Source of the DNA: DATKMK01 sp035541895
GTDB taxonomy: Bacteria > Desulfobacterota > Binatia > HRBIN30 > JACQVA1
Direction of reading: 5' to 3'
DNA length: 20,380 bases
Assembly: GCA_035541895.1 (NCBI GenBank)
Contig: DATKMK010000083.1
Location: forward strand, 1 to 20,380
This document shows positions 7,178-15,148 of this stretch, one piece after another (the stretch's first letter is position 1; every line of letters starts with the position of its first letter). Below the pieces are notes generated by a model. It ran no database searches, was not told the origin of the DNA, and worked only from the letters and a program-made list of their open reading frames with translations. A program made the translations under genes and the position numbers.

Positions 7178-8127
7178 CGCAGAGGCTCACCTTCGATCAT
7201 GTGGATCGGCAATGCGCTGTCGTCGCCGGCACCGAGCACATAGCGGTGCACGCGCGGCAAGACCCGCTCCGCCGTCTCGAGGTAGAGGCGTCGCTCGAGT
7301 AGACTCGGCGCCCGCCGATGCTCGGCGGCCAGCTGCGTGAATCGCTCGGCGTCGGCGTGCGCACGGTTCAAGCGCTGATCGCTGAACGTCAACGCCTGGT
7401 TCAGCTTCCCCTCGGCCTCGCCACGAGCGACCGGGAGGATCCCGTTCGCGTAGGTCTCCGCCTCCGACACTTGGCGCTCGCGGTCGGCCCGGGCGTTCTG
7501 GACATCCTGGAACGCAGCGATGACACTGGGTGGTGGCTCGACCGACTCGAGATTGACGGTCAGGACTTGGAGCCCGATGCCCCAGGCGTCGAGCAGTTCC
7601 TGCGAGCGCGCTCGGACGCGCTCGATGAGCGCCAGCCGGCCTGAGGTGAGCAGGTCGTCGACCGGGAGGGCGCTCGCGGCCTCGGTGAACGCCGACCCGG
7701 CAACGTAGCGGAGGATCTCCGCCGGCATTTCAGCGCTGAACAGAAACTTCGCCGGATCGGCGATCCGATAGTTCACCCTGGCGCGCAGCTGCAAGATGTT
7801 CGTGTCACCCGTGAGCCAGCTGGTCACTGCTGCGTCCGGCGGCATCGTCCGCAGCTCGTCTTGCAGGAAATACCCCACCGGCATCAGGAACGTGCGCGTC
7901 ACTTCGACCCGATCGACCTGGCCGAACGGGCGTGGCCACCACCAGTGCACGCCCGGTGGCACCGCCGCGCCGATGATGGCACCAAAGACCCGCGTCACCG
8001 CGACGCTCGTCGTCGGCACCGTGTAGAATCCGGTCGCGGTGTAGACGAGGAAGAGGCAGCCGGCGACCGCCGCCCTGCCGGCGGGACGGCGGAGAGCGGC
8101 CAAGATCGGTGCGGCTCGGTTCCTCAC
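7174..8127 (-). CDS. HflK-like SPFH/Band 7 membrane protein
   Basis: The protein is 317 residues from GTG 8127, which overlaps the hflC stop as GTGA. A membrane anchor (about 20-36) precedes the SPFH domain: VPTTSVAVTRVFG, PGVHWWWPRPFGQVDRVEV, LTGDTNILQLRARVNYRIADP. A long charged helix follows with QNARADRERQVSEAETYANG and EAEGKLNQA, then LERRLYLETAERVLPRVHRYVLG. The ARVNYRIADP and LYLETAERVL segments are HflK hallmarks. HflK and HflC form large ring or cage assemblies in the inner membrane and in E. coli enclose the FtsH protease. No ftsH is in this window. The C-terminal half resembles the SPFH part of the fusion gene two places upstream (RRLYLETAERVLP versus DRLYLEAAERVLP). Confidence 0.85.
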   Translation of the reverse strand: MRNRAAPILAALRRPAGRAAVAGCLFLVYTATGFYTVPTTSVAVTRVFGAIIGAAVPPGVHWWWPRPFGQVDRVEVTRTFLMPVGYFLQDELRTMPPDAAVTSWLTGDTNILQLRARVNYRIADPAKFLFSAEMPAEILRYVAGSAFTEAASALPVDDLLTSGRLALIERVRARSQELLDAWGIGLQVLTVNLESVEPPPSVIAAFQDVQNARADRERQVSEAETYANGILPVARGEAEGKLNQALTFSDQRLNRAHADAERFTQLAAEHRRAPSLLERRLYLETAERVLPRVHRYVLGAGDDSALPIHMIEGEPLR

Positions 8128-9005
8128 CGGCCACCGCCCGGGCCGGTCATCAGGCCCTTCATCAACGGAGAGTCGGCCGGGAGCACCACGGTCGTGTCCT
8201 TGTCGATGATCTTGTCGTACGCCTCCAGCGTACGCACGAAGCGATAGAAGTCGGGATCGGCGGCGAGCGCGTCGGCATAGATGCGTGCCGCATCGGCCTC
8301 CGCCTTCCCGCGTATCTCGGCGGCCTTGCGCTCGGCTTCCGAAAGGACGCGCGCCCGCTCGCGGTCGGCCTCAGCCCTGATCTTCAGCGATGCCTCTTCG
8401 CCTTCGGACCGGAACTGCTTGGCGATGCGTTGCCGTTCCGCCCGCATGCGCTGGAACACGCTCGCCTCGTTTTGCTGCGGGAACGAGAGTCGTTCGAGCC
8501 GGAGCGCCACGAGACGAATGCCGTATTCGCGGGCCGCCGTGTCGCGCACGCGACCCTCGACCTGCCCCACGATTGCTCCCAGGCGCATTTTGTCCGGGTC
8601 TGTCGAGACGAGTGCGTCGAACGGCACGGAGCCGAAGGCGGCGCCGATCTCCGAGCCGGTGACCGCGGAGAGCCGTGCCTCGGCGGCTTCGCGAAGAACC
8701 ACGGTCTGCAGGTAGCGCAGCGGATCCTCGACGTGCCACGCGAGAAACGCGCGGGCCACGACGTTCTTCTTGTCGAGCGTCAGATATTCCGACACCGGCG
8801 GCTCGGTCATCAACAGCCGGGCGTCGAGGCGAACAACCTGGTCGATGAACGGGACCCGGAACCGGAGGCCCGGGGTGGTGTAGCTCTGTACCGGACGGCC
8901 GAAGCGAGTCACGATGGCATATTCGGTCGTATCGACCGCGAACGGTGAAGCGAGCGCTGCCGCAAGCCCGAAGGCGACGCAGATGGCGAATGTCCACGAT
9001 TTCAT
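8124..9005 (-). CDS. hflC: HflC-like SPFH/Band 7 membrane protein
   Basis: The protein is 293 residues. Its N-terminal anchor (FAICVAFGLAAALASPFAV) is followed by the SPFH domain: DTTEYAIVTRFGRPV, PGLRFRVPFIDQVVRLDAR, LTLDKKNVVARAFLAWHVEDP. A long coiled-coil helix follows (RAERQRIAKQFRSEGEEA, RARVLSEAERKAAEIRGKAEAD). Near the C terminus come YADALAADPDFYRFVRTLEAY and DTTVVLPADSPLMKGL, both typical of HflC. It is somewhat shorter than E. coli HflC (334). ATG 9005 overlaps the fusion-gene stop, and its own stop overlaps the next start. It is therefore translated between two HflK-like proteins and presumably co-assembles with them. Confidence 0.9.
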   Translation of the reverse strand: MKSWTFAICVAFGLAAALASPFAVDTTEYAIVTRFGRPVQSYTTPGLRFRVPFIDQVVRLDARLLMTEPPVSEYLTLDKKNVVARAFLAWHVEDPLRYLQTVVLREAAEARLSAVTGSEIGAAFGSVPFDALVSTDPDKMRLGAIVGQVEGRVRDTAAREYGIRLVALRLERLSFPQQNEASVFQRMRAERQRIAKQFRSEGEEASLKIRAEADRERARVLSEAERKAAEIRGKAEADAARIYADALAADPDFYRFVRTLEAYDKIIDKDTTVVLPADSPLMKGLMTGPGGGR

Positions 9006-11215
9006 TCCAAACCCTCTCGCAACCGCGAACCGGCGGGCTGCGGCGGTGATGATGCAACTGCTGGCGCCTGGCTGGGCTCCGAAGGACTGCGCGTTGGGGG
9101 GAAGACGATCGAGCTGTTACTGCCGCGGAGCCATAGCTCGTAGCCATGGAGTGTATCCGGCGCTGGGCGGATGAGCTTGCGCGCTCCCGGAAGCACCCGC
9201 TCGGCCGCCTCGAGGTACAGCCGGTCCTCGGTAACTCGCGGTGAACGCAGATGCTCGGCGGCCAAGGCCACGAAGGCTCCCGCTGCTCCTTGCGCGAGCG
9301 CGACACGCTCGCCGGCTTGCGCCTGGGCGGTGGCAACGATTCCCGCCGCCTCGCCTTCCGCGACCGCTACAGCGCCGGCCGCGTACTCGTTGGCGAGATG
9401 AATCGTGGTCAGACGGTCTTCGTGCGCACTCGCGACATCGCGAAACGCATCGTGGACGGTAGCAGGCGCATGGACGTCGAGGAGCCGGACGGCCAGCACC
9501 TCAACCCCGAGACCGACGGCATCGACATCGCGGCGCACGCGCTCGAGCAGCCAGGCCTCCACCTCGCCACGATCGTTCGTGTAGACGAGATCGATTGAGC
9601 GCCCCGCCATGGCCTCGACGAGCCGGGAGCGGACGAGCGCAGAGAGGACGTCAGCCGGCGCTACAACACCGAGCTGGTAGCGGACAGGGTCGGCGACTCG
9701 GTACTGCGCCTCGGCGTGGAGGTCGATGACGTTCTCGTCGGCGGTGACGTACAGTGCTTCGTCCAACATCGGCTCGCGCGCGAGCGTTCCCGGTCCGGTG
9801 CGATACCCGACGGGCCGTTCGCGCACGTCGTCCACCGGCACGAGCACGACCCGGTCGATGAGCGGGGCGGCGAACACGAGGCCGGGCTCGCGCGGCGGGC
9901 CCGCGATCACGCCGAGGCGCTGGACGATCGCCCGCTCGCCGAGCGGCACGCGCCAGAAGGCGCCGAGCGCCAACGAAAGCAGCCACAGGACCGCCACGGC
10001 CTGGACCGAGCGGCTGTAGACGAGATCGCGAGGACGAAGCCTGCGGGCAAACACACCGACTGCGCGGGCGTTGTCCGCCAGCTCCTGAAGCCCTGGTCGC
10101 AAACCGGTACGACGCAGAGAGTCGACGATCAGCCAGCCGAGCGCCATGGCGCCGACCAGCTTGACAATCGCAAACGGCTCCGGCCCGATTGGCTCGCCGA
10201 TCCGGACACTTTGACCGAGGCCGGGCACGATGAGGTCGAGCAGCAATCCCGCAACAATCGCCACGCCGATGATGGAAGCGAGATAGATCCGCAAGACGGA
10301 TCGGCCGAACAACCGCGTGATGGTCGCGAGCGTGGCCGCGTTGGTCGCTGGACCGACAAGCAGGAACACCAGGGCCGCTCCGGCGGACGCACCCTTGGAG
10401 ACGAACAGCGCGGCCAAAGGGGTGGACGCACTGGCGCACACGTAGAGTGGGATCGCGAGGATCGCCAAGGCAACCATTGCGGCGAATGAAGATGGAAACA
10501 GGCGCGCGAAGAAGTCGGCGGGCAGGATTGCGGAGAGAACGCCCGTCGACACAATCGCCAGAGCCAGCCAGAAACCCAGCTCGTCGAAGAGCTCGACGAA
10601 GGCGTAGCGCGCCGCGTGGCGAGCCAGCGCTTCGGCGTGCGCGAAACGCGAGACAAAGGTCGGGCCGGGGTGGACGTGCCGATTGTGGCCATCTCTCCCC
10701 TTGGGGGCATTGTCCTTACTGCCGATCGGCTCGGATTTGCCGAGCGCGGCGCTTTCCGGCGGAACCGGGAAGTCGCCCGGCGGCTCCTGGTCGGAGGGCG
10801 ACCGGCGAAGCGATAGCGCCGCCGCCACGAGGGCCGTCGCGATCGCAGCGAGTGGTCGCACAACAGCGAGGAGCGGACCGAAGTAGGCGAGCGTCAGAGC
10901 GATCGAATCGACCCCGGTCTCCGGGGTCGTGATGAGGAACGAAAGCGTCGCCTCCGGGCTCGCCCCCTTGCGCCGCAGCGAGACCGCCGTCGGCAACACC
11001 CCGCAGGAGCACAGTGGAATGGGGGCACCGAGGATCGCCGCCACAGCGGCCGACCCGATGCTCCGCTTGCCCAAGAACCGAACAATCCGGTCGGGGTCGA
11101 GGAGCACATGGATCGCTCCGGCAACCAAGAAGCCTAACAGGATGAGGACCGCACCCTCGTAGAGCACCCAGAACGTCTGTGCGAGCATGGCGGCGAAAAA
11201 ATCGAGCGCAAGCAC
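9002..11215 (-). CDS. Fusion: DUF318/SO_0444-type metal permease plus C-terminal HflK-like SPFH domain
   Basis: One uninterrupted frame of 737 residues starts at GTG 11215, seven bases after the ZIP stop, with GGAG overlapping that stop. Residues 1-~370 are a permease of the DUF318 / SO_0444 Cu/Zn-efflux type. They show PLCSCGVLP (Cys 69 and 71) followed by RRKGASPEATLSF, a cytoplasmic loop with HNRHVH (His 177, 180, 182), YVCASASTPLAALF and VFLLVGPATNAAT. A second part starts with the helix VQAVAVLWLLSLALGAFW (~404-420). It continues as SPFH: LGERAIVQRLGVI, VTADENVIDLHAEAQYRVADP, a helical charged region and DRLYLEAAERVLPGARKLI. A Pro/Ser tail ends the protein. SPFH domains scaffold membrane complexes, so the fusion suggests a permease tethered to an HflKC-like assembly. 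Metal, direction and partners are inferred. Confidence 0.87.
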   Translation of the reverse strand: MLALDFFAAMLAQTFWVLYEGAVLILLGFLVAGAIHVLLDPDRIVRFLGKRSIGSAAVAAILGAPIPLCSCGVLPTAVSLRRKGASPEATLSFLITTPETGVDSIALTLAYFGPLLAVVRPLAAIATALVAAALSLRRSPSDQEPPGDFPVPPESAALGKSEPIGSKDNAPKGRDGHNRHVHPGPTFVSRFAHAEALARHAARYAFVELFDELGFWLALAIVSTGVLSAILPADFFARLFPSSFAAMVALAILAIPLYVCASASTPLAALFVSKGASAGAALVFLLVGPATNAATLATITRLFGRSVLRIYLASIIGVAIVAGLLLDLIVPGLGQSVRIGEPIGPEPFAIVKLVGAMALGWLIVDSLRRTGLRPGLQELADNARAVGVFARRLRPRDLVYSRSVQAVAVLWLLSLALGAFWRVPLGERAIVQRLGVIAGPPREPGLVFAAPLIDRVVLVPVDDVRERPVGYRTGPGTLAREPMLDEALYVTADENVIDLHAEAQYRVADPVRYQLGVVAPADVLSALVRSRLVEAMAGRSIDLVYTNDRGEVEAWLLERVRRDVDAVGLGVEVLAVRLLDVHAPATVHDAFRDVASAHEDRLTTIHLANEYAAGAVAVAEGEAAGIVATAQAQAGERVALAQGAAGAFVALAAEHLRSPRVTEDRLYLEAAERVLPGARKLIRPAPDTLHGYELWLRGSNSSIVFPPTRSPSEPSQAPAVASSPPQPAGSRLREGLE

Positions 11216-11222
11216 GATGAAG

Positions 11223-11954
11223 TCACTCCAGTCCGTAGCTCGACAGGAACCAGTCGGCGCATGTGAAAAGTAGGAGACCGCCGAACACCGTCCAGGCCAG
11301 CGCCGGCCCACCTTCACGATTCACCTCGGGAATGAGGTCAGATGCCGCGACGTAGATCGTGACCCCGGCCGAGAGCGCAAGCGCATATCCGACGTATCGG
11401 CCCGCGAACAGCGTCGTGCCGACCGCACCGACCAGGGTCGATAGCCCGAGCGTCGCACCAGCAGCGACCGCCGCCTCTCGCGAGCGACCGGTGGCGAGCA
11501 TGATCGACGCAACGGCGAACCCCTCAGGGACTTTGTGGAGTAGCACCGCGAAGAAGAGCAAGAGGCCGAGCGTTGGAGCCACCATGAAACCCGCCGCGAT
11601 TGCGACGCCATCGAAGAGTGTATGCACACCGAGCCCGAAAACGGCGAGCATGCCGGCGGCCGGCCGTAGCAGCGCCTCAGTGTGGATCTCCTCACCAAAG
11701 TGGAAGTGCGGCGCGACCGTGTGCTCGAAGAGATGCACGCCGAAGTAGCCGATCAGCACGAAAAGGAATGCGTGCGGCACGTGGGCGCTTTCGGGCAGCA
11801 ATCGGACAAAGGCCGCCGCCAGCATGAACCCGGCGCCACCCGCGACGAAATAGCGCAGGGGTGCCTGTCCACGTCGGTGTGCCCGAGTGACCACAAGCGA
11901 TCCGGCGACATCAGCAAACGCAGCGACCGCAGCGAAAGCGAGCGGACTCACCAT
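11223..11954 (-). CDS. ZIP-family divalent metal transporter
   Basis: The protein is 243 residues from ATG 11954, preferred because GGGGAG sits eight bases upstream; an ATG two codons earlier (11960) touches that site. Eight hydrophobic segments are visible. The two ZIP metal-site signatures are clear: HTLFDGVAIAAGF (111-123) and HKVPEGFAVAS (140-150). A His-rich loop, HFHFGEEIH (83-91), lies before them, and ASDLIPEV is near the end. ZIP proteins move Zn2+, Fe2+ or related ions toward the cytoplasm. The gene lies between the receptor and the permease fusion, so import through receptor and ZIP may be one route. The short loop and overall length suit bacterial ZupT/GufA-type members. Confidence 0.9.
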   Translation of the reverse strand: MVSPLAFAAVAAFADVAGSLVVTRAHRRGQAPLRYFVAGGAGFMLAAAFVRLLPESAHVPHAFLFVLIGYFGVHLFEHTVAPHFHFGEEIHTEALLRPAAGMLAVFGLGVHTLFDGVAIAAGFMVAPTLGLLLFFAVLLHKVPEGFAVASIMLATGRSREAAVAAGATLGLSTLVGAVGTTLFAGRYVGYALALSAGVTIYVAASDLIPEVNREGGPALAWTVFGGLLLFTCADWFLSSYGLE

Positions 11955-12073
11955 GGCCATCTCCCCGCAAGCGATCGGGCAGCGATGGCCATCGTGAGCC
12001 CGCCACGTCCGGCGCGCTGGGATCGCCGGTCACCAGCGCACCGAGCGATCGAGGGCGACAGGAAGCGCAATTG

Positions 12074-14497
12074 TCACCCCGCGGTTGGCGCCGTGAACGG
12101 CAACGGCACGCGAAGGCCTGCGAAAATGGTGCGCCGGGGCCCAAACTGTGGGGCGCCGACCCCGATGCCGCTGCCATCGCGCAGCAGGTACGTCTCGTCG
12201 CCGAGGTTGATACAGTCGACCCGCGCCTCGACCCACCCCAGGTACGGCACCGTCAGACGCTTCGACACGCCCACATTGGCTTGGATGTAGAAGGGTAGAT
12301 TGCCGGTGTTGGCAAAGCCGCTGCGCAGCCCGCTGCCGTAGAGGAAGTCGAACCTCAGCTTGTAGCCGTACAAGTCATAAAACGCGCCGCCCGTCGCGGT
12401 GAAGGTCTGGTCATGGTCGAGGAAGATGTAATGCTTGCTGATATACGCCAATTCATCCGGGTCGAAGTTGAACTGTCCGCTTTCGACCTGCGTGCCCTGC
12501 GCCACCGAGTAGGCGAAGTTGACGTAGGTGGACAGGTTGCCGTGCGTGTAGCTGCCCGTGGCCTCGGTGCCGTAGACGCGGCCGCGCTTGTAGTTGAAGT
12601 CGGAGAAGATCAGCGCGGTCCCGAACTGCCCTTCGTCGATGAGGTGGTCGGCATATTTGAAGTAACTGTCGACGCCCAGGCTGAACCCGGAGCCGAGTTG
12701 CTGGGTGATCCCGACGTCGGCGTAGTGCGCGCGCTCGGGCTTGACGTTGAAGGTGTTGCCCGCGACGGTGGTGAACGCTCCGGTTGTGCCGTCGAACTTG
12801 CTCACGCTCGTGGCGGAAATCAGCTCGGTCGCCGGCGGAGTGAAGTAGCGCGCGTACGCCGCATGCAGCGTCGTCTGCGTCGGGAACTCGTACACCGCAC
12901 CGGCGCGCGGGCTGAACTGATCCGCGTGCACGAAGGAGTCGTTGAGATCGTAGCGGATGCCGTAGTTGATCGTCAGCCGCTGAATTGGCCGCCACTCGTC
13001 CTGCAAGTAGACTCCGTAGAGCCACGAGGTGACGTTGGTGTTGTCCACAATCCGGATGGGCACGTTGCCGGGGACGTTGCACGGCGGCATCCCGGGAATA
13101 TTCGGGCACTGGTTTCCCATGTCGTCGGCTGGGAAGACGAGAGCGTGGTTGTCGATCGCGACCGGCTCGGCGCTGCCATAAAAGCCGGCGCGCAGCGTGT
13201 GCGTGTCGTTCAGCCGGTAGGCCGCGTCACCCTGCAAGCCGTTGGCGAAGCTGCTGCGAAACACGCGCGACGCGTTGCCGTTGTAAATCAGGTCGCCTTG
13301 CGGATCCGGGCTGAAGTCAATGCTCGAATAGCGGCTGAACGCCGCGATTTGATAGTCGACCTGTGGGTTCAGCGCCCCTTGCAGCGCCAGGACGTTGTAG
13401 AACGTCCGTTCCATTTGGCTCTCGGCAATCTGGCTCGAGGGGAAGTTCGTCACGCCGTTCAGCATGAACGCCGGGTCCTGACCGGGGTTCGCCGGAATCT
13501 GAAACGAATTGACATCGACTCCCGAGACCAGGCTCAGGCGGGTTGTCGGGTTGAGCAGGTACGAGAAGTAGCCGAAGCCGAGACCTTGGTCGCTGTGGTT
13601 GTGGATTGAGGTCGGACCGGCGGTCGGCGGCTCGATGCCGTGGTCGGTGCCGATGTAGGTGCCGGTCGTGTAGTAGGAGAAGTTGCCCGACGTACCGCCC
13701 TGCTCGAAGCTCGGCTGCACGGTGCCGCGCTGGCCGCCGTACATCTCGACGTTGCCGCCATTGGCAAAGGTGCCGCTCTTGGTCTGGATATCGATTACGC
13801 CGGCCGTCCGCAGACCATATTGTGCCGGGAGTGCGCCGGTCAGCAGCGAGATATTGCCGGCCAGACGCGGGCTGATCGACTGGCCGAAACCGGCGATCCC
13901 CTCGGGCAACTGAACGCCGTTGATGCGATACTGCAGGTTGCCGTGCTCGCCGCGGATGTGCAGCTGACCGAACGAGTCTTGTGCCGCGCCCGGCGCTTGC
14001 AGGATCACCTGATTGAGCGGGGTGTTCTCGCTTTGCGGCAGTTGGCTGATCGCTTGCTCGCTGAAGCGATACGTACTGCTGCCGGTTTCCGGAGATAAGC
14101 TGTTGCGGGCAACGTCCAAACGCTTCGCGACCACCGCGAGATCGAGGGCGGCCGCCGACTCCAACGCGAGAACCACTGGCGCAGGCGGCGCGTTGGCAAC
14201 GGTGACGATCGCAGTGGCGGTCTTGAAGGTGCTTTTCTCCGCCAGGATCGCATATGTTCCCGGCGCGACCGCGGTGAAAGAAAACAATCCGGCGGCGTTG
14301 GTGATTGTGTGACTCACCAACCGTCCGTCCGCCGCTTGCAAGTTCAGGCGCACATTCGACAGCGGGCGACCCAAGGCATCCTTGACGATGCCGGTCACCG
14401 GTTGGTTGCCGGCGCTTGTTGATTCGGCGGCGTGGCTAGACACACTCGCCGCAGCGATGGCGAATGTTAGAACGACCAAGACTACAAATCTTGACAT
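12074..14497 (-). CDS. TonB-dependent outer-membrane receptor with carboxypeptidase-regulatory-like N-terminal domain
   Basis: The protein is 807 residues from ATG 14497, with a strong GGAGGA upstream. The signal peptide is FVVLVVLTFAIAAASVSSHA. Residues ~32-115 form a carboxypeptidase-regulatory-like beta-sandwich (VTGIVKDALGRPLSNVRLNL, AGLFSFTAVAPGTYAI). A plug domain follows (HIRGEHGNLQYRINGVQLPEG, SISPRLAGNISLLTGALPAQYG), then a 22-strand-type barrel up to FGPRRTIFAGLRVPLPF. An unusual loop carries two cysteines with prolines (C464 to C473, CPNIPGMPPC). The ligand cannot be read from sequence. The neighbours are ZIP, metal permease, MerC-like, CDF and copper storage genes with exbBD-tonB, so free or chelated metal is the likely cargo. 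Confidence 0.9.
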   Translation of the reverse strand: MSRFVVLVVLTFAIAAASVSSHAAESTSAGNQPVTGIVKDALGRPLSNVRLNLQAADGRLVSHTITNAAGLFSFTAVAPGTYAILAEKSTFKTATAIVTVANAPPAPVVLALESAAALDLAVVAKRLDVARNSLSPETGSSTYRFSEQAISQLPQSENTPLNQVILQAPGAAQDSFGQLHIRGEHGNLQYRINGVQLPEGIAGFGQSISPRLAGNISLLTGALPAQYGLRTAGVIDIQTKSGTFANGGNVEMYGGQRGTVQPSFEQGGTSGNFSYYTTGTYIGTDHGIEPPTAGPTSIHNHSDQGLGFGYFSYLLNPTTRLSLVSGVDVNSFQIPANPGQDPAFMLNGVTNFPSSQIAESQMERTFYNVLALQGALNPQVDYQIAAFSRYSSIDFSPDPQGDLIYNGNASRVFRSSFANGLQGDAAYRLNDTHTLRAGFYGSAEPVAIDNHALVFPADDMGNQCPNIPGMPPCNVPGNVPIRIVDNTNVTSWLYGVYLQDEWRPIQRLTINYGIRYDLNDSFVHADQFSPRAGAVYEFPTQTTLHAAYARYFTPPATELISATSVSKFDGTTGAFTTVAGNTFNVKPERAHYADVGITQQLGSGFSLGVDSYFKYADHLIDEGQFGTALIFSDFNYKRGRVYGTEATGSYTHGNLSTYVNFAYSVAQGTQVESGQFNFDPDELAYISKHYIFLDHDQTFTATGGAFYDLYGYKLRFDFLYGSGLRSGFANTGNLPFYIQANVGVSKRLTVPYLGWVEARVDCINLGDETYLLRDGSGIGVGAPQFGPRRTIFAGLRVPLPFTAPTAG

Positions 14498-14504
14498 GCG
14501 TGGT

Positions 14505-14510
14505 TCCTCC
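14505..14510 (-). promoter_or_regulatory. Ribosome binding site GGAGGA for the receptor gene
   Basis: GGAGGA on the minus strand lies seven bases before ATG 14497. This start gives a clean signal peptide. The ATG nine codons earlier (14524) would place the site inside the gene. The rest of the 138-bp gap to the small gene upstream shows nothing further. Confidence 0.7.
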
Positions 14511-14635
14511 ACGGGTAAGCTCACACGCGACGCACCGAGCGCCGCGAAATGAGCGGTTCCTGTTCGAAGACACTGGGTAGTGCCGCCGCGGAACCGGGCG
14601 CCCGAAGACGCGATGAGGAGTGGAGCCGGGCGGAA

Positions 14636-14944
14636 CTACGCTTTGCGACTAGAGAACAGGGCGGGAGGTGCTCGACCAGTCCGGAAAGGCAATGAGACGC
14701 GGGCGGGAGCGGCGGCAATCGACACCACCACCGTGGTGCTTTGGAGCACCGGCCCAGAAACCGGCGGCTGCGAAAGGCTCGCTGTGCGCGAGTGATGCTT
14801 GACCACGCATGCACTGCATGCGTCGGGTGTGCTGCCCTCGGTCGTGGTATGGAAATGGCCGCTGAGCGCAAGCGGCACGAGAGTGAGGGCGATGACGAAG
14901 AGAACCCTCAAACGCTGAAGAGCGTGGTGTCGCAAACTCCTCAT
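14636..14944 (-). CDS. Small secreted CxxC/His protein, resembling DUF2946-type proteins
   Basis: The protein is 102 residues from ATG 14944. A basic N terminus (MRSLRHHALQRLR) and hydrophobic core (VLFVIALTLVPLALSG) form a signal peptide or anchor. It is followed by HFH (30-32) and then DACSACVVKHH, giving C43, C46, H50 and H51. The remainder is Ser/Pro/Ala-rich without clear structure. The layout resembles small DUF2946-type proteins seen near metal receptors, but that assignment is from memory and unconfirmed. It is first in the minus-strand metal run, 138 bases before the receptor. A sigma70-like promoter ends only a few bases before its ATG, so translation may be leaderless. It may bind metal in the periplasm for the receptor system. 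Confidence 0.55.
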   Translation of the reverse strand: MRSLRHHALQRLRVLFVIALTLVPLALSGHFHTTTEGSTPDACSACVVKHHSRTASLSQPPVSGPVLQSTTVVVSIAAAPARVSLPFRTGRAPPALFSSRKA

Positions 14945-14953
14945 TGGAGTCTA

Positions 14954-14983
14954 CCTATACCGGCGCGGGATTGTGCCAGTCAA
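14954..14983 (-). promoter_or_regulatory. Sigma70-like promoter for the metal-trafficking locus
   Basis: On the minus strand TTGACT (14978-14983) and TATAGG (14954-14959) are separated by 18 bases. The -35 box has five of six consensus bases and the -10 box four of six. A start seven bases after the -10 box falls about two bases before ATG 14944, which would make the first message nearly leaderless. It is the best promoter-like sequence seen for the downstream minus-strand genes. Confidence 0.5.
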
Positions 14984-15008
14984 GTTGTCGGAGCGGGTCG
15001 TGTCCGAC

Positions 15009-15020
15009 TCTGAATTCAGA
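15009..15020. promoter_or_regulatory. Perfect 12-bp palindrome upstream of the locus promoter
   Basis: TCTGAATTCAGA is perfectly self-complementary and lies 26 bases upstream of the -35 box. Its position would suit an activator or a distal operator. It does not match the Fur, Zur or CueR consensus as I know them, and no regulator gene for it is evident nearby. Confidence 0.25.
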
Positions 15021-15148
15021 CAGTGCTGACGGCTCGGTGCAGTTTGCTCGCGCGCGTCCGGGAGAGTGTCGCCAGGCCGAATCTCGGGAACATAAACCGA
15101 TCGCACAGATCCGGCCTCGAAACGCGCGAGTAGACTGCTCTGCAGCCT

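Noticed and set aside
8109..8948. 279-codon plus-strand frame opposite hflC
   Set aside because: It is antisense to a clear HflC, with no motifs and no start signals.
12413..13609. 398-codon plus-strand frame opposite the receptor
   Set aside because: The receptor on the other strand has clear domains throughout. This frame has a Val/Arg/Glu-rich antisense composition.
15009..15020. Fur or Zur operator at the palindrome TCTGAATTCAGA
   Set aside because: It does not resemble the Fur or Zur consensus sequences I know. Kept only as an unnamed palindrome.
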